Shown one piece after another: positions 47,228-57,222 of a stretch of DNA of 64,000 nucleotides. Numbering within the stretch: position 1 is the stretch's first letter; each line of letters starts with the position of its first letter. Position numbers and translations under genes: made by a program. The DNA comes from Bacillus sp. MYb209 (lineage in GTDB: Bacteria; Bacillota; Bacilli; Bacillales; Bacillaceae_G): contig NZ_PCNZ01000001.1 of assembly GCF_002975175.1 (NCBI RefSeq), positions 390,187 to 454,186 of the forward strand. The letters are read 5' to 3'. The notes under the pieces were generated by a model. The model made no database searches. It saw only the letters and a list, made by a program, of their open reading frames with translations, and was not told where the DNA came from.

Positions 47228-47674
47228 TCATTTTTCATACTTTCCAATTTTTTTCAATAGCTCGAGTAATTCATCCTTCTCATCCTTCGTTAACATTTCA
47301 AAAGACTGATGTATAACTTGCTCATGACCTGGAAAAATAGAAGCAATAAAGCTCTCTCCAGACTCCGTTAATTGTGCATAAATAACACGCCTGTCATTTG
47401 GACATGGAATTCGTTTTACAAGCCCTTTTTTCTCTAGCTTATCTACAACGTATGTAATGCTGCCACTAGCTATTAAAATACGTTCACCGATTTGCTGAAG
47501 TGGTTGGCCTCCTTTATGATATAGTAATTCTAATACAGCAAACTCAGTTGGATTTAATCCGTTACTTTGTATGGATTTATTTGTAGTATCCATAACAGAA
47601 CGATGTACACGGGATAATGCAATAAATACTTTTAAAGATTGAGAAATGTCTTCTCGCTCATTATTTGATATCAT
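47228..47674 (-). CDS. MarR family regulator, MhqR-like
   Basis: 148 residues. HTH region PLQQIGERILIASGSITYVVDKLEKKGLV (about 57-86) and wing CPNDRRVIYAQLT. The sequence strongly recalls MhqR (YkvE) of B. subtilis, the repressor of quinone and azo-compound detoxification genes, and ykvE also lies near queuosine genes there. No target dioxygenase or reductase genes are next to it here. A near-palindrome GAATGAATATTCACTC lies upstream (47746-47761). Confidence 0.8.
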   Translation of the reverse strand: MISNNEREDISQSLKVFIALSRVHRSVMDTTNKSIQSNGLNPTEFAVLELLYHKGGQPLQQIGERILIASGSITYVVDKLEKKGLVKRIPCPNDRRVIYAQLTESGESFIASIFPGHEQVIHQSFEMLTKDEKDELLELLKKIGKYEK

Positions 47675-47868
47675 ACCATTTCAACCCTTCACTTAAATTC
47701 TCCGCAACAAAAAGAAAAGCAACGTAGCACTTCATTACAACTTCCGAATGAATATTCACTCATCCCTTTTCCTTTCCCTAATGTAATGCAAATGATTCTT
47801 GAATAAAAACATGACAATTTTAACATAGTTTATATATAATGATAATAAAAAAAGAAGGAGTACCAAAT

Positions 47869-49365
47869 TTGAAAGTCAAATTACAAAGCATAGTTTTTTA
47901 CATACTGCTTGTTATACTGCCAACGATAGGGATTGGTGCCACATTTTTTTCGTATCACACTTATCAAATGAAACAGGCAAACAACCTATCTGCTCACACT
48001 GTTCTCTTTTTATATAGAGACTATTTAGACCATCACCTTGGTGAAGCTATATCTGCCTTAGAAATGCTCGCAAAAGTCGTAGGGACCGAAACTGGAAACA
48101 TCAATGGGATTAAACAGATTGTACATGATACCGATGGAAATGATGAACGTTTTTCCGGTCTATATTACGCTACGATAGATGGGATGATTACAATCGCATC
48201 CCAAGGCGATTCGCCGCCTATTGACGTTTCTGACCGCCAATACATCCAAGATGCATTGCAATCTAAGGAAACAACTGTATCATCAGTTATTACAGATCGC
48301 GTTCTTGGACATCAAGCTATTATGATTGCCTCTCCAATATTTAATAAACAAAAGGAACTCTCGGGCTTACTATTAGCAAGTTTACGCTTTGACTACATTT
48401 CAGCCTCTTTAAATGCTATTAAACCACAATATCATTTCGAAGTGACTGATAAACATGATGTAGTTTTTCTAACCGATGATAATAACGAAACAAGCGATGG
48501 GCATTCTAACATGCTTACTACCCCACTCCAAAGATTAAATTGGAAAGTCTCTGTTTCTCCGTTACCTATTCATCAACAAACTTTATACCAGTTAGTTTCA
48601 ATAGAGTGTATAGCTACTTTATTTTTAATGTCTATTTTATTTTTACTTGTTCAATATATGTTATTAAAACGTCAAACAAAACTAGAAAGACAACAAAATG
48701 AACTACAAAAAATTGAATTGGTTGGAACTTTTGCAGCTAGTACAGCTCATGAAATCCGTAACCCTCTTACTGGAATTAAAGGACTCGTCGCTCTGTTAAA
48801 AGAGAAATATAAAGATGAACAGGATCAGTTCTACTTTTCCATAATCGAACAAGAAATAGAACGGATTAATGAAATTGTAAGCGAATTTCTTATTCTTGGA
48901 AAGCCAACTGCCATCATTGAACAAACATATGATGTAAGAACGATTCTTAATGAGGTAGCATTAATTATCCAATCTGAAGCGAATCTACATAACATTGTAT
49001 TTCATTTACATTTGCCAGACCACCCTGTTCATATACGTTGCTCAAAAGACCATATGAAACAAGTGGTTTTAAACATTACAAAAAATGCAATTGAAGCTAT
49101 GGCTTCTGGTGATACATTAACCATTGTAGTAACAAACAACGAAAAACACGCACAACTGCAAATTATTGATACTGGAAAAGGGATTCCAAAACATATTCAA
49201 AAACACCTCTTTCATCCGTTCTTTACTAATAAAGATACTGGAACAGGTCTGGGGCTTGTTATATGTAAACGAATTGTAGAGATGTACAATGGGCATATAT
49301 TTATTGATAGTAAAGAAAACAAAGGAACGACAGTTCATATAGAGATTCCATTACACATAGTATAA
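47869..49365 (+). CDS. Sensor histidine kinase with extracellular Cache domain
   Basis: 498 residues from TTG 47869, 7 bp after GAAGGAG. Membrane segment about 7-30, extracellular dCache domain about 35-235 (SGLYYATIDGMITIASQ, VSDRQYIQDAL, IASPIFNKQKELSGLLLASL), second membrane segment about 240-262, then H-box STAHEIRNPLTGIKGLVALL, N-box LNITKNAIEAM and G-boxes DTGKGI, GTGLGL. Orphan kinase, like KinD-type inputs to the sporulation phosphorelay. A Spo0E-like gene lies convergent to it. Confidence 0.9.
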   Translation: MKVKLQSIVFYILLVILPTIGIGATFFSYHTYQMKQANNLSAHTVLFLYRDYLDHHLGEAISALEMLAKVVGTETGNINGIKQIVHDTDGNDERFSGLYYATIDGMITIASQGDSPPIDVSDRQYIQDALQSKETTVSSVITDRVLGHQAIMIASPIFNKQKELSGLLLASLRFDYISASLNAIKPQYHFEVTDKHDVVFLTDDNNETSDGHSNMLTTPLQRLNWKVSVSPLPIHQQTLYQLVSIECIATLFLMSILFLLVQYMLLKRQTKLERQQNELQKIELVGTFAASTAHEIRNPLTGIKGLVALLKEKYKDEQDQFYFSIIEQEIERINEIVSEFLILGKPTAIIEQTYDVRTILNEVALIIQSEANLHNIVFHLHLPDHPVHIRCSKDHMKQVVLNITKNAIEAMASGDTLTIVVTNNEKHAQLQIIDTGKGIPKHIQKHLFHPFFTNKDTGTGLGLVICKRIVEMYNGHIFIDSKENKGTTVHIEIPLHIV

Positions 49366-49394
49366 TTATCCTTATCCTAAAAGGGTAATTATAC

Positions 49395-49676
49395 TTATTT
49401 CATAAAACCAGCCACAAACATTCTCCAAAAATTGCTCGATTTCCCTTCATACCCAATTTGAAAAATAGGAACCTTTATAATTGAAAACCATTTCGGTGTT
49501 TGTTTTTCTTTGTAACGCTGATACTGTACGATAAGCTTGTCCAATTCTTGACTAACTTGAATTGTCTCCATACTATTTAACCCACTTGTTAATCCTAAAT
49601 GAATCATTTCTTCACGTTTCATATGAATATCATGCGAAAGCTTTTCTAATGTGTACTTCCTTTTTACAGTAAACAT
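49395..49676 (-). CDS. Spo0E-like aspartyl-phosphate phosphatase
   Basis: 93 residues. The family core is exact: IHMKREEMIHLGL, then SQELDKLIVQYQRY (SQELD motif, about 42-55). Spo0E-type proteins dephosphorylate Spo0A~P and delay sporulation. A C-terminal tail of about 35 residues follows. It is convergent with the kinase at 47869, so kinase and phosphatase of the same pathway lie together. Confidence 0.88.
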   Translation of the reverse strand: MFTVKRKYTLEKLSHDIHMKREEMIHLGLTSGLNSMETIQVSQELDKLIVQYQRYKEKQTPKWFSIIKVPIFQIGYEGKSSNFWRMFVAGFMK

Positions 49677-49937
49677 CCATATCCCCCTTATTTTTCTTCC
49701 ATACTCTCAACGTCTCTTCTACTTTAGCCCTTTAAACACTTAATCTTATTTGAATTTGAAGAATCAGAAATTTTAACATTTTCCCCCTGTAATTTACAAA
49801 TCTTTACCCTCACTTTGAGAATTATTACAAATTATTCTATCTTTGTAAATACATTCGCAATAATAGACATTTTTTTCATCTTCTTTTTTGTAAATACTCA
49901 GTAAACAGTGGGTTCTCTATTTTTAATGTACTTTTCT

Positions 49938-49944
49938 TCGACAT
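49938..49944. promoter_or_regulatory. Possible Spo0A box
   Basis: TTCGACA is the complement of the 0A box TGTCGAA. It lies 68 bp before the polysaccharide deacetylase and between it and the Spo0E-like gene. The rest of the AT-rich gap 49677-50012 shows nothing else. Confidence 0.35.
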
Positions 49945-50012
49945 TTTTTGTTTAATTTATATAAAAACGCAAAACATAATGATGATTGATAAAATAGAAA
50001 GGAAATATTTAT

Positions 50013-50783
50013 ATGCGCAAATATACCATTGCATTTCTCGTCTTCACCCTGTTCATACCCTTCTTCTTATTTCCTATTCAAGCAAACGCTCATACGAATA
50101 AGGTTGCTATTGTCATCGATGATTTCGGCAATAATATGAAAGGCACAGATAAGATGTTATCACTTCCAATTCCACTCACTGTTGCTGTTATGCCATTTCT
50201 TCCTTCTACTAAGCAAGATGCAATAGCTGCCCATAAAAAAGGGCATGAAGTTATTATACATATGCCCATGGAACCAATTAGAGGAAAAAAAGAGTGGCTT
50301 GGACCAAAAGCGATTACAACAGATTTAAGCGATGAGGAAATAAACAACCGACTCGAACAAGCAATTCAAGAAATACCTCATGCAATAGGAATGAACAATC
50401 ATATGGGATCAAAAGTAACCGCTGATGAAAGGATTGTACGTCTTATACTTTCTGCCTGTAAAAAACACGGTTTATTTTATTTAGATAGTAAAACAAACCC
50501 TAATAGTGTTGTCCCAAAAATCGGTAAAGAATTAGGCGTGCCTATTATTGAAAATCAATTATTTTTTGATGATGTATATACGGTAAGTCACATTTCAAAA
50601 CAAGCACAATTACTCATAAAAAAAATCCAAGACAAACCCATTATGGTAGCTATCGGACACGTTGGGGCTCCAGGTGAAATTACATCACGTGTTATAGAAA
50701 CTTCTATTCCTAAAATTCGTGAGCATGCAGACTTTATTTTTTTATCTGATTTAGCATTGTCTCCACCTTCTGTTTCAAAATAA
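50013..50783 (+). CDS. Divergent polysaccharide deacetylase, secreted
   Basis: 256 residues with a signal peptide (about 1-26, ending QANA). The mature part has the YibQ-type divergent polysaccharide deacetylase order: VAIVIDDFGNN (about 32-42), EVIIHMPMEP (about 81-90), GMNNHMGSKVTADERI (about 132-147), FYLDSKT (about 162-168), GHVG. The first metal aspartates (DD) and histidines are present. Probably acts on a wall or exopolymer outside the cell. Confidence 0.85.
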   Translation: MRKYTIAFLVFTLFIPFFLFPIQANAHTNKVAIVIDDFGNNMKGTDKMLSLPIPLTVAVMPFLPSTKQDAIAAHKKGHEVIIHMPMEPIRGKKEWLGPKAITTDLSDEEINNRLEQAIQEIPHAIGMNNHMGSKVTADERIVRLILSACKKHGLFYLDSKTNPNSVVPKIGKELGVPIIENQLFFDDVYTVSHISKQAQLLIKKIQDKPIMVAIGHVGAPGEITSRVIETSIPKIREHADFIFLSDLALSPPSVSK

Positions 50784-50802
50784 GATTCATTTCTCGCACT
50801 AA

Positions 50803-50840
50803 AAAAGATACCTATCTACACATAGCAGATAGGTACCTTT
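50803..50840. terminator. Bidirectional terminator
   Basis: GATACCTATCT and AGATAGGTACC pair with flanking A and T runs between convergent genes. Confidence 0.75.
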
Positions 50841-50850
50841 CCTTTTCAAC

Positions 50851-51474
50851 TTAAATATAATCTACATGACTCACCCTGAATCCCTTTTTCTCTATCTTTT
50901 CAATTAATTGCTTTAATTTTTTTTCATTTAACTCATCCGATATATTTACGATAACACGGCGAATATATTGATCACCGTTATCAAGCGTAAACAGTCCACC
51001 GATATTATATGCTTTTAATAATGTCCCAAGCTCTTTAATTGTTCCCTTACAATCTTGTGTTGCAATTGTTAATATATAACCACCCGTCCGCATACCGAAC
51101 GAATCCTCAATAACATCAAATACATTAGAATGTGTTAAAATGCCGACAAATTCATTATACTCATTTAAAACCGCTAAAAACGGGAGACGACGAATAACGT
51201 AAAAAGCTCTAAAAAAAGAATCCTTTTCAAAAATAAACGAATTTGGACTTTCCAGTACATCTTTTGTACTTACATCCTCTAATCTGCTATTACACTTCTT
51301 TTCTAAAAGATCTACTTTATAAATAATCCCCGTGAATTCCTTCTCATTTTCTGCTAATACAGGGATTGCGCGAAATCCCGTTTCATTCATAATTTGTAAC
51401 GCCTTTTCACCAGAATCATTCGTTTTGCAAAATGTCACCTGCTGTTTTGGCAGAAAATGATATTTAACTCGCAA
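50851..51474 (-). CDS. CBS-pair plus ACT-like protein, CbpA-like
   Basis: 207 residues from TTG 51474, behind AAGGAGGAA. Two CBS repeats (about 1-65: ALQIMNETGFRAIPVLAENEKEFTGIIYKVDLL; about 68-125: AFYVIRRLPFLAVLNEYNEFVGILTHSNVFDVI) are followed by an ACT-like domain (ILTIATQDCKGTIKELGTLLKAYNIGG). This order is that of the cyclic di-AMP-binding protein CbpA; c-di-AMP binding here is inference. Single gene. Confidence 0.75.
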   Translation of the reverse strand: MRVKYHFLPKQQVTFCKTNDSGEKALQIMNETGFRAIPVLAENEKEFTGIIYKVDLLEKKCNSRLEDVSTKDVLESPNSFIFEKDSFFRAFYVIRRLPFLAVLNEYNEFVGILTHSNVFDVIEDSFGMRTGGYILTIATQDCKGTIKELGTLLKAYNIGGLFTLDNGDQYIRRVIVNISDELNEKKLKQLIEKIEKKGFRVSHVDYI

Positions 51475-51599
51475 AATATGTTCCTCCTTACATGTCAACA
51501 TGTAATCTATATATAATAAGGAGACCTATATTTTATGAGTGAAATTTACTTTTAAAACGCTTTCATTTTTATGGGATTTTAATCTCTGTGAATACATCT

Positions 51600-52229
51600 T
51601 TATATAACAGAACTTTTTGCCCCTTTTATCATTAAAAGCTTTACGTGATAGTTCATTAAATACTCTATACCTTCCAACCATTTTTTCGCTTCTTCTGGGG
51701 TTTTCCCCCACACGATCATTCCGTAATTATGAACAAGGACTACTCCTCCACCTTCAATAAAATTTGGAACATTATTTTCTAATAAATTAGCGAATTTTTT
51801 TTCATCTTCTACAATTGGAATTGTCATTTCTGTAATACCATCTTTTCCAAAAACACGTTCCACACTGCGTTTTTCGAATGTTACTTCTCCTTCTTTCCCA
51901 TATAGCTCTGACATTAAATGACTATCTACAGTCTGTACTTGTAAAATGCATTCTGCACTACTTTTTTTATAAATATCCGCATGCATAAATGACTCTGTAG
52001 CTGGTTTTTCTTCCTTTTCAAATACTGGCTCACACATGCAATTTACGACAATAAAATCTTCGTCAGAAAATACCCCTTTATCTCTTCCCTCTACATTCAC
52101 TAAAAATGTTAATGGCTCTTTTGACGTACACATCGATAAACTAATTTTTGTACCATAAAACCAATCGCGAAGTGCCAATTCTGCTTTCACATCTTTTAAT
52201 TCGTTCCATTTCTTCAGAAAAAATAACAT
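51600..52229 (-). CDS. MtnB-like class II aldolase paralogue, degenerate
   Basis: 209 residues, full length for methylthioribulose-1-phosphate dehydratase (MtnB) and alignable from memory end to end (WNELKDVKAELALRDWF, EPLTFLV, GVVLVHNYGMIVWGKTPEEAKKWLE). The zinc site is broken: the family HTHIY reads HADIY, and NHG reads NYG. The Gly-rich TSGNIS loop is also changed to GTKISLS. An enzyme of this form should not bind zinc normally. No other methionine salvage gene is nearby. It may be a decaying or repurposed duplicate, yet the ORF is intact. Confidence 0.75.
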   Translation of the reverse strand: MLFFLKKWNELKDVKAELALRDWFYGTKISLSMCTSKEPLTFLVNVEGRDKGVFSDEDFIVVNCMCEPVFEKEEKPATESFMHADIYKKSSAECILQVQTVDSHLMSELYGKEGEVTFEKRSVERVFGKDGITEMTIPIVEDEKKFANLLENNVPNFIEGGGVVLVHNYGMIVWGKTPEEAKKWLEGIEYLMNYHVKLLMIKGAKSSVI

Positions 52230-52430
52230 TTCGTCACCCCCGGCGTAATATTAATATAATGTTCAAATCCTTTCTATATAAAAGGATTATTTTTTTGATT
52301 ATTCTAAAAATTTAATTGAATTATCACACGAGAATGCCTTTTTGTCAATATGGTTTCAGCACCTATCGGAAAAATAGGCCTATCACATGTAAGCACTCCT
52401 GTCTATTTAGTACTTGATTTTGTACATATA

Positions 52431-52472
52431 AAAAATACGTTATTCTTCTTATTAAAGAATAACGTATTTTTC
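52431..52472. terminator. Bidirectional terminator of ilsA
   Basis: AAAAAATACGTTATTCTT and AGAATAACGTATTTTT pair just past the ilsA stop. Confidence 0.85.
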
Positions 52473-52479
52473 TCATTTA

Positions 52480-54762
52480 TTATTTTTTTATTGCCTTATA
52501 CAGAAATTGCGCATATTGCTCACGTGTTACGAAATCATCCCCTAAAAAGTTCCCATTCCCGTCACCTTTTGATATATTATTATCCACTAAAGCTTTCACA
52601 TATCCTTCTGCCCAATGACCTGTTGGTACGTCTGTAAAGTTCTCCAAATCATTTTCATTTTCATTTAACTGAAATACTTTTTGTAATACTACTGACATCT
52701 CGTACCTAGTTAATACTCCTTCTGGACGAAACTTCCCTGTACCATCTCCTTGCATAATTCCAGCTTGTGCAACTGTAGCAATATCTTGCTCAAACATATG
52801 CCCTTTCGTATCAGTAAACATCTCTTTCTGCTCTACTTTATTTTCTAATTTCAAGTACCTTTGTACTAAAGACGCAACTTGTCCACGAGTAATATTATCC
52901 CCAAATCCAAATTGTCCATTTCCATATCCTTTAAAAATATCTTCTTTCGCTAAATAGTTAATTGCTTTTTCTGACCAGTGACCCTTTGGCACATCTTTAA
53001 ATTCTACTACTTCTATTTTCTCATCTTCTTTAGACGTATTGTCCTCTTTACTTTCTACTACATTTTGAATAACAGAACCTGTGAAAAAGATTCCTGTATC
53101 TGCAAATGGGTCTTTCACACCAAATTCATATACTTTCTCACCCGGTGTACTCCACTTAACTACATCGTTACTATACGTACCATCTTCACTCTTCAAACGA
53201 ATTTTTGTAGAGATTTTACCATCTTTTTCGTATACAGGTACTTTCACTTCTTTATTTACTTCTGTTTCCGCTAAAAATATTTTTTGATTTTGAACATTAA
53301 TGTAAGCTGTCTTACTTAACTCCACAACTGGTCTAACATCGCGAATTTCATTTGCAACAAAACTTAGAAATACTAACTTTTTCAAATTGCTAACTGGTGT
53401 TAAGTCTGAAATATAATTTGCTTCTAAATCAAGTTTTTGTAAGTTTACTAGACTTGATAATGGAGTAATATCCTTTAACTCATTGTTAGGTAAGTTTAAA
53501 ACTTTCAACTGTGTCATCTTACTTAGAGGAGTAACATCTTTTATTTCATTTTTCCCAATCCATAACTCTTGTAATTGATTCAATTGATCAATTCCTGATA
53601 AATTTTTAACTTTATTACGCGTTAATACTAAATCTTTTAACGGTAACGTATAAAGCGGTGTAATATCTTCAATTTGATTTCCTGCTAAAGATAAGTATGT
53701 TACATTTTTTAACTTACTTAACGGAGCAACGTTTGAAATTTTATTGTTTGCCACATTCAAGTAATCTAATTGTTCCATTTTCGCTAATGGTATTACATCC
53801 TCAATTTGATTTCCTGCTAAAAATAAACTTGTTACATTTTTCATTTCCGTTAGTGGTGCAACGTTCGTAATTTTATTATTACTTAAATCAAGAGAATCTA
53901 AATTATCCATCTTAACAAGTGGTGTTACATCTACAATTTCATTAGCGCGTAAAGCCAAATGTTTCAATTGCTTTAAGCTCGTAAAGAACGACGGATCTTT
54001 TATCTTCGCATTTGCAACTGTTAAAGATTTTAAATTTGGCATATATTTCAATGCACTATAATCAAGAATCTCATTCGTATTTAAAAACAAGTCATTTACT
54101 TGTAATAACTCTTCTTTCGTAATTGGTGTATTTAAATCTTTTCTATTAAATACTTTTTTATTAACAAGTTCTCTTAGTTTCTTATCTGTTATCATGTTTT
54201 GACTATCAACTGGAGTATCCGTTTCCGTATTGCCTGAATTAGAGTTATCATCTGGTTTCTCTGTTTCTTTGTCGCCTAAAGTTGGATCTTTAATTTCAAA
54301 TTGAACTTGATATTTATGATCATATCCAATAGCCGGAATAAGTATATGCATTTGCATATTATGCTTCTTCTCAAATTCACCAATTTCAAATTGAACTACT
54401 TTCGTCCCATTTTTCCTCTTATCTTCTGACAAAACTTTCACATCATGAAATACACCTGGTTGGTTTCTATCTTCTATTCTAAGATATTGAAAATAATCAC
54501 TATCTTGTACTGTTGCAGTAACAACCTTTTTATTGTTTTCAATCGTCACTTTAGGATCTTTTATGTATTGAGAAACCATAGATGGTTCATCTTTTTGATC
54601 TTTATATATTTTAATTTCAGCATCATATATACGATCACTTACTGTTACTCCTGATTTAGTTGCTTCCATTGTAACTGCTGCTAATGCTGGAGTAGAGTAT
54701 GCAGCAAATGGAATAGCTAATGATGTGGCTACTAATAGAGCCCTAATATGACTTCTTTTCAA
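52480..54762 (-). CDS. ilsA: Iron-regulated leucine-rich surface protein IlsA
   Basis: 760 residues: signal peptide (about 1-28, ending ALA), NEAT domain (about 28-160), linker, about 12 leucine-rich repeats of 22 residues (about 220-480; LDSLDLSNNKITNVAPLTEM pattern), an inter-repeat-like domain (about 485-560), and three SLH domains (about 585-760; FKDVPKGHWSEKAINYL, FTDTKGHMFEQDIATVA, FTDVPTGHWAEGYVKAL). This is the architecture and length of B. cereus IlsA, which binds heme and ferritin at the cell surface. Two Fur boxes lie upstream. Confidence 0.95.
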   Translation of the reverse strand: MKRSHIRALLVATSLAIPFAAYSTPALAAVTMEATKSGVTVSDRIYDAEIKIYKDQKDEPSMVSQYIKDPKVTIENNKKVVTATVQDSDYFQYLRIEDRNQPGVFHDVKVLSEDKRKNGTKVVQFEIGEFEKKHNMQMHILIPAIGYDHKYQVQFEIKDPTLGDKETEKPDDNSNSGNTETDTPVDSQNMITDKKLRELVNKKVFNRKDLNTPITKEELLQVNDLFLNTNEILDYSALKYMPNLKSLTVANAKIKDPSFFTSLKQLKHLALRANEIVDVTPLVKMDNLDSLDLSNNKITNVAPLTEMKNVTSLFLAGNQIEDVIPLAKMEQLDYLNVANNKISNVAPLSKLKNVTYLSLAGNQIEDITPLYTLPLKDLVLTRNKVKNLSGIDQLNQLQELWIGKNEIKDVTPLSKMTQLKVLNLPNNELKDITPLSSLVNLQKLDLEANYISDLTPVSNLKKLVFLSFVANEIRDVRPVVELSKTAYINVQNQKIFLAETEVNKEVKVPVYEKDGKISTKIRLKSEDGTYSNDVVKWSTPGEKVYEFGVKDPFADTGIFFTGSVIQNVVESKEDNTSKEDEKIEVVEFKDVPKGHWSEKAINYLAKEDIFKGYGNGQFGFGDNITRGQVASLVQRYLKLENKVEQKEMFTDTKGHMFEQDIATVAQAGIMQGDGTGKFRPEGVLTRYEMSVVLQKVFQLNENENDLENFTDVPTGHWAEGYVKALVDNNISKGDGNGNFLGDDFVTREQYAQFLYKAIKK

Positions 54763-54792
54763 AATAATATCCCCTTATCTTATATATATTTT

Positions 54793-54842
54793 AATTGATA
54801 ACCAATATCAATTATATACAAATAAATGATAATGAATATCAT
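54793..54842 (-). promoter_or_regulatory. Two Fur boxes upstream of ilsA
   Basis: ATGATAATGAATATCAT (54826-54842) and AATTGATA-ACCAA-TATCAATT (54793-54813) are inverted repeats matching the Fur pattern, 30-80 bp before the ilsA start. Confidence 0.8.
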
Positions 54843-54911
54843 TTTCAATGTCAATAGTAATATTACAAATGCTTTTATTTTCTTTTAATGCGCAATAAAA
54901 AAACCCTTTAT

Positions 54912-55031
54912 TCAAAGGGCCTTTTTACCTATCGTATGAAGGATTTCACTTTTTTCTTTCTCATTAATAACACCAATCTTCTGCAAAATATTCGTGTAAA
55001 CTACAAGCTTATTATATATTCGTTCCGACAT
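54912..55031 (-). CDS. Small protein, 39 residues
   Basis: ATG 55031 follows GAGGGGACGGG. The peptide is a charged amphipathic helix pair (MSERIYNKLVVYTNILQKIG, EKEKSEILHTIGKKAL). Its stop lies in a small hairpin (CCCTTT...AAAGGG, 54904-54919). Unknown family. Confidence 0.5.
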   Translation of the reverse strand: MSERIYNKLVVYTNILQKIGVINEKEKSEILHTIGKKAL

Positions 55032-55214
55032 TCCCGTCCCCTCTTTCCTTCAGCCAACTTTTTTTCTATTGGTAAATTATATGAAGGAAGCGAGAAAATG
55101 TGTCCACTTTTTTTGCACGAATACAAACCTTTATTACTCATTATTCATGAGCATCTCAACATTCACGTTAAACATTACTAATAATTAAAGAGAGATGGAA
55201 TTTCCCACTGATTG

Positions 55215-55997
55215 TTAGCAAACTGTCCATTGAATATTATGCTTTTTGACTTCTTCTTCAAAACTATAGGGCATTTTCTTATCACAAATAACATGTTGAA
55301 TACGAGAAAATCCTGCTATTCGGTAGTTCCCTTTTACGCCTACCTTTGTATGATCACATAAAATATACGTTTTCTCCGATAATTTAATCATCGCTTCTGA
55401 CAGTTTCGCTTTTTCTAATTCAAAGCTGGAAACCCCAAAGCTAGGTAACAATCCATCAATCGAAACGAATGCTTTATGAAAATGGAATTGATGAATTACT
55501 TGCTGTGAAATAGACCCCGACACACGTGAATGTTTTGGAGATACTTTCCCGCCTATAAATAAAACTTCACCGTGAAACAACTTTTTATTAATAGAAGATA
55601 TTAATTGTGTCGCTACTGGAAAAGAGCTCGTAACAATCGTTAAATTTTTACGATGAACAAGATATGGCACCATTTGAAGTGGTGTACTTCCATCATCAAT
55701 CGCAATAACATCTCCATCTTCGACAAACGTTGCTGCTTTATACCCAATTCTTTTCTTCTCTTCTATATGCAGCATCTCTCGTTCTAACATCGGTGCCTCT
55801 ATCCCAGCTCCCGGAAGTTGAACGGCTCCACCGTATACTTTCTTCAATTTTTTTTCACGATCTAATTCTTCTAAATACCGACGAATCGTCTCTGTTGATA
55901 CTGCGAACTCTCTCGCCAATTCTGAAACTTTTACTTTCCCTTTAAACTCTACCTTTTCAAGAATTGTCCTCTTTCTTTCTTCACCTACTACAGACAT
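55215..55997 (-). CDS. DeoR family transcriptional regulator of the phosphonate genes
   Basis: 260 residues: N-terminal DeoR HTH (KVKVSELAREFAVSTETIRRYLEELDREKKL, about 20-50), then the sugar-isomerase-like effector domain with IAIDDGST (about 98-105), TIVTSSFPVATQL and DHTKVGVKGNYRIA. It ends the aminoethylphosphonate gene set and probably regulates it; the effector would be a phosphorylated or phosphonate compound, which is inference. A bcr-like CCCACTGATTGTTAG piece touches the stop region. Confidence 0.9.
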   Translation of the reverse strand: MSVVGEERKRTILEKVEFKGKVKVSELAREFAVSTETIRRYLEELDREKKLKKVYGGAVQLPGAGIEAPMLEREMLHIEEKKRIGYKAATFVEDGDVIAIDDGSTPLQMVPYLVHRKNLTIVTSSFPVATQLISSINKKLFHGEVLFIGGKVSPKHSRVSGSISQQVIHQFHFHKAFVSIDGLLPSFGVSSFELEKAKLSEAMIKLSEKTYILCDHTKVGVKGNYRIAGFSRIQHVICDKKMPYSFEEEVKKHNIQWTVC

Positions 55998-56037
55998 AGA
56001 CTCACCCCATTTATATCTACCTCATAAACTGCCTTAC

Positions 56038-57222
56038 TTATACAAAGTTATAATTTTCTTTTTCAGTGAAAATCTCTTCATGAATATAAATACCGCGCTT
56101 TTCTAGTTCGTCAAAAATAATTTGTGGATTTTCGAAAGCTTCTTCAGGAGTAATAACACCGACTTTATTAACTACTCCTTTTGCAATTAACTCTGTAGCG
56201 ATTCCAAATGGGATACCAACATTTCTTGTATAGGCTCTTAATTTCTCCCAACCTACTACAGAACCGTCAGATAGCGGATGTGTATGGTATAAGACATGTC
56301 GCTGTTTTTGATTATTTTTCATACCTACTACTTCTACATGAAGTGCATAACCATAAAGCTCTGTTGCTTGCCCTTCTTTCGATTTTAATAGATACTTCGA
56401 AATACAATCCATAATACCAATTTCTTTACCGTTTATTTCAATTTGATCATTACGCAATATACCATAATCATATAAAGCACGAACGAGCTGCATATTTTGC
56501 TCTGGCCAAGTACCTCTCGTTTCTATTAGCCCAACACCTTTATCCTCCAGTGCCTTCGCTAACGTAATCGTTTCTGAATGCGGGATTATATACTGCATTG
56601 TTTTTCCGTAAGGTGCTGGTAATTCAATTTCTCTCGGGCGCGCAAACGGAGGTACTTGCTGAAATTCACCTTCCTCATACACTGTACGCGTCGGCAAATG
56701 TGGATCATACTCATATGTCGTTGTCTCTGTAATTGATGCAGAAAAAGCAATTGGACGATACGAGCCATGACTTACTCGAACTGACTCTACAGTATCTAAC
56801 TGATTTGCTGCATGCATGGCCATCATTTGCGTTACACCTGGTGTCATACCAAATCCAGGTAAACATGTTGTTCCATGTTGAACAAATTTAGAGTGGGATT
56901 CATTTTCTTCACCAAATCCATTTAAGTTCACACCGTGACAGCCGGCATCTGCGATACAGCGAGTAGACAATCCATTTAACTTTATCGTCGTACCATCCAT
57001 TACAATGTCATACCCTTTCATTTTTGCGACCGTATCCTCATGATTTGTCACATCGACTTTCACAAAATCAACACGAGAATCATTTAACCACTCTACTACT
57101 TTTCGGCCTTCCTCTTCATTAAAATCGGCTACCGTAATCGTCTCAAAAGATGAAAATTGAACTAAATCTAAAATTGCTTCACGACAAATTTTACCTGCTC
57201 CACCTAAGCAAAATACTTTCAC
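56038..57222 (-). CDS. Saccharopine dehydrogenase-like oxidoreductase
   Basis: 394 residues. N-terminal Rossmann fold ([20 protein letters not shown]) and acidic residue of strand 2 (VADFNEEEG), then the saccharopine/carboxynorspermidine dehydrogenase C-terminal fold ([20 protein letters not shown], about 119-138). GTG start overlaps the phnW stop by 4 bp, so it belongs to the phosphonate operon. It may act on an imine or amino derivative of the phosphonate pathway; this is inference from position. Confidence 0.82.
   Translation of the reverse strand: MKVFCLGGAGKICREAILDLVQFSSFETITVADFNEEEGRKVVEWLNDSRVDFVKVDVTNHEDTVAKMKGYDIVMDGTTIKLNGLSTRCIADAGCHGVNLNGFGEENESHSKFVQHGTTCLPGFGMTPGVTQMMAMHAANQLDTVESVRVSHGSYRPIAFSASITETTTYEYDPHLPTRTVYEEGEFQQVPPFARPREIELPAPYGKTMQYIIPHSETITLAKALEDKGVGLIETRGTWPEQNMQLVRALYDYGILRNDQIEINGKEIGIMDCISKYLLKSKEGQATELYGYALHVEVVGMKNNQKQRHVLYHTHPLSDGSVVGWEKLRAYTRNVGIPFGIATELIAKGVVNKVGVITPEEAFENPQIIFDELEKRGIYIHEEIFTEKENYNFV

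Noticed and set aside
47746-47761. GAATGAATATTCACTC as MhqR operator
   Set aside because: Only a near-palindrome, and it does not match the MhqR box as I know it, so it is not listed as a site.
52320-52430. Short plus-strand ORF and hairpin between the MtnB-like gene and ilsA
   Set aside because: No ribosome site and low-complexity product; only the terminator at 52431 is supported.
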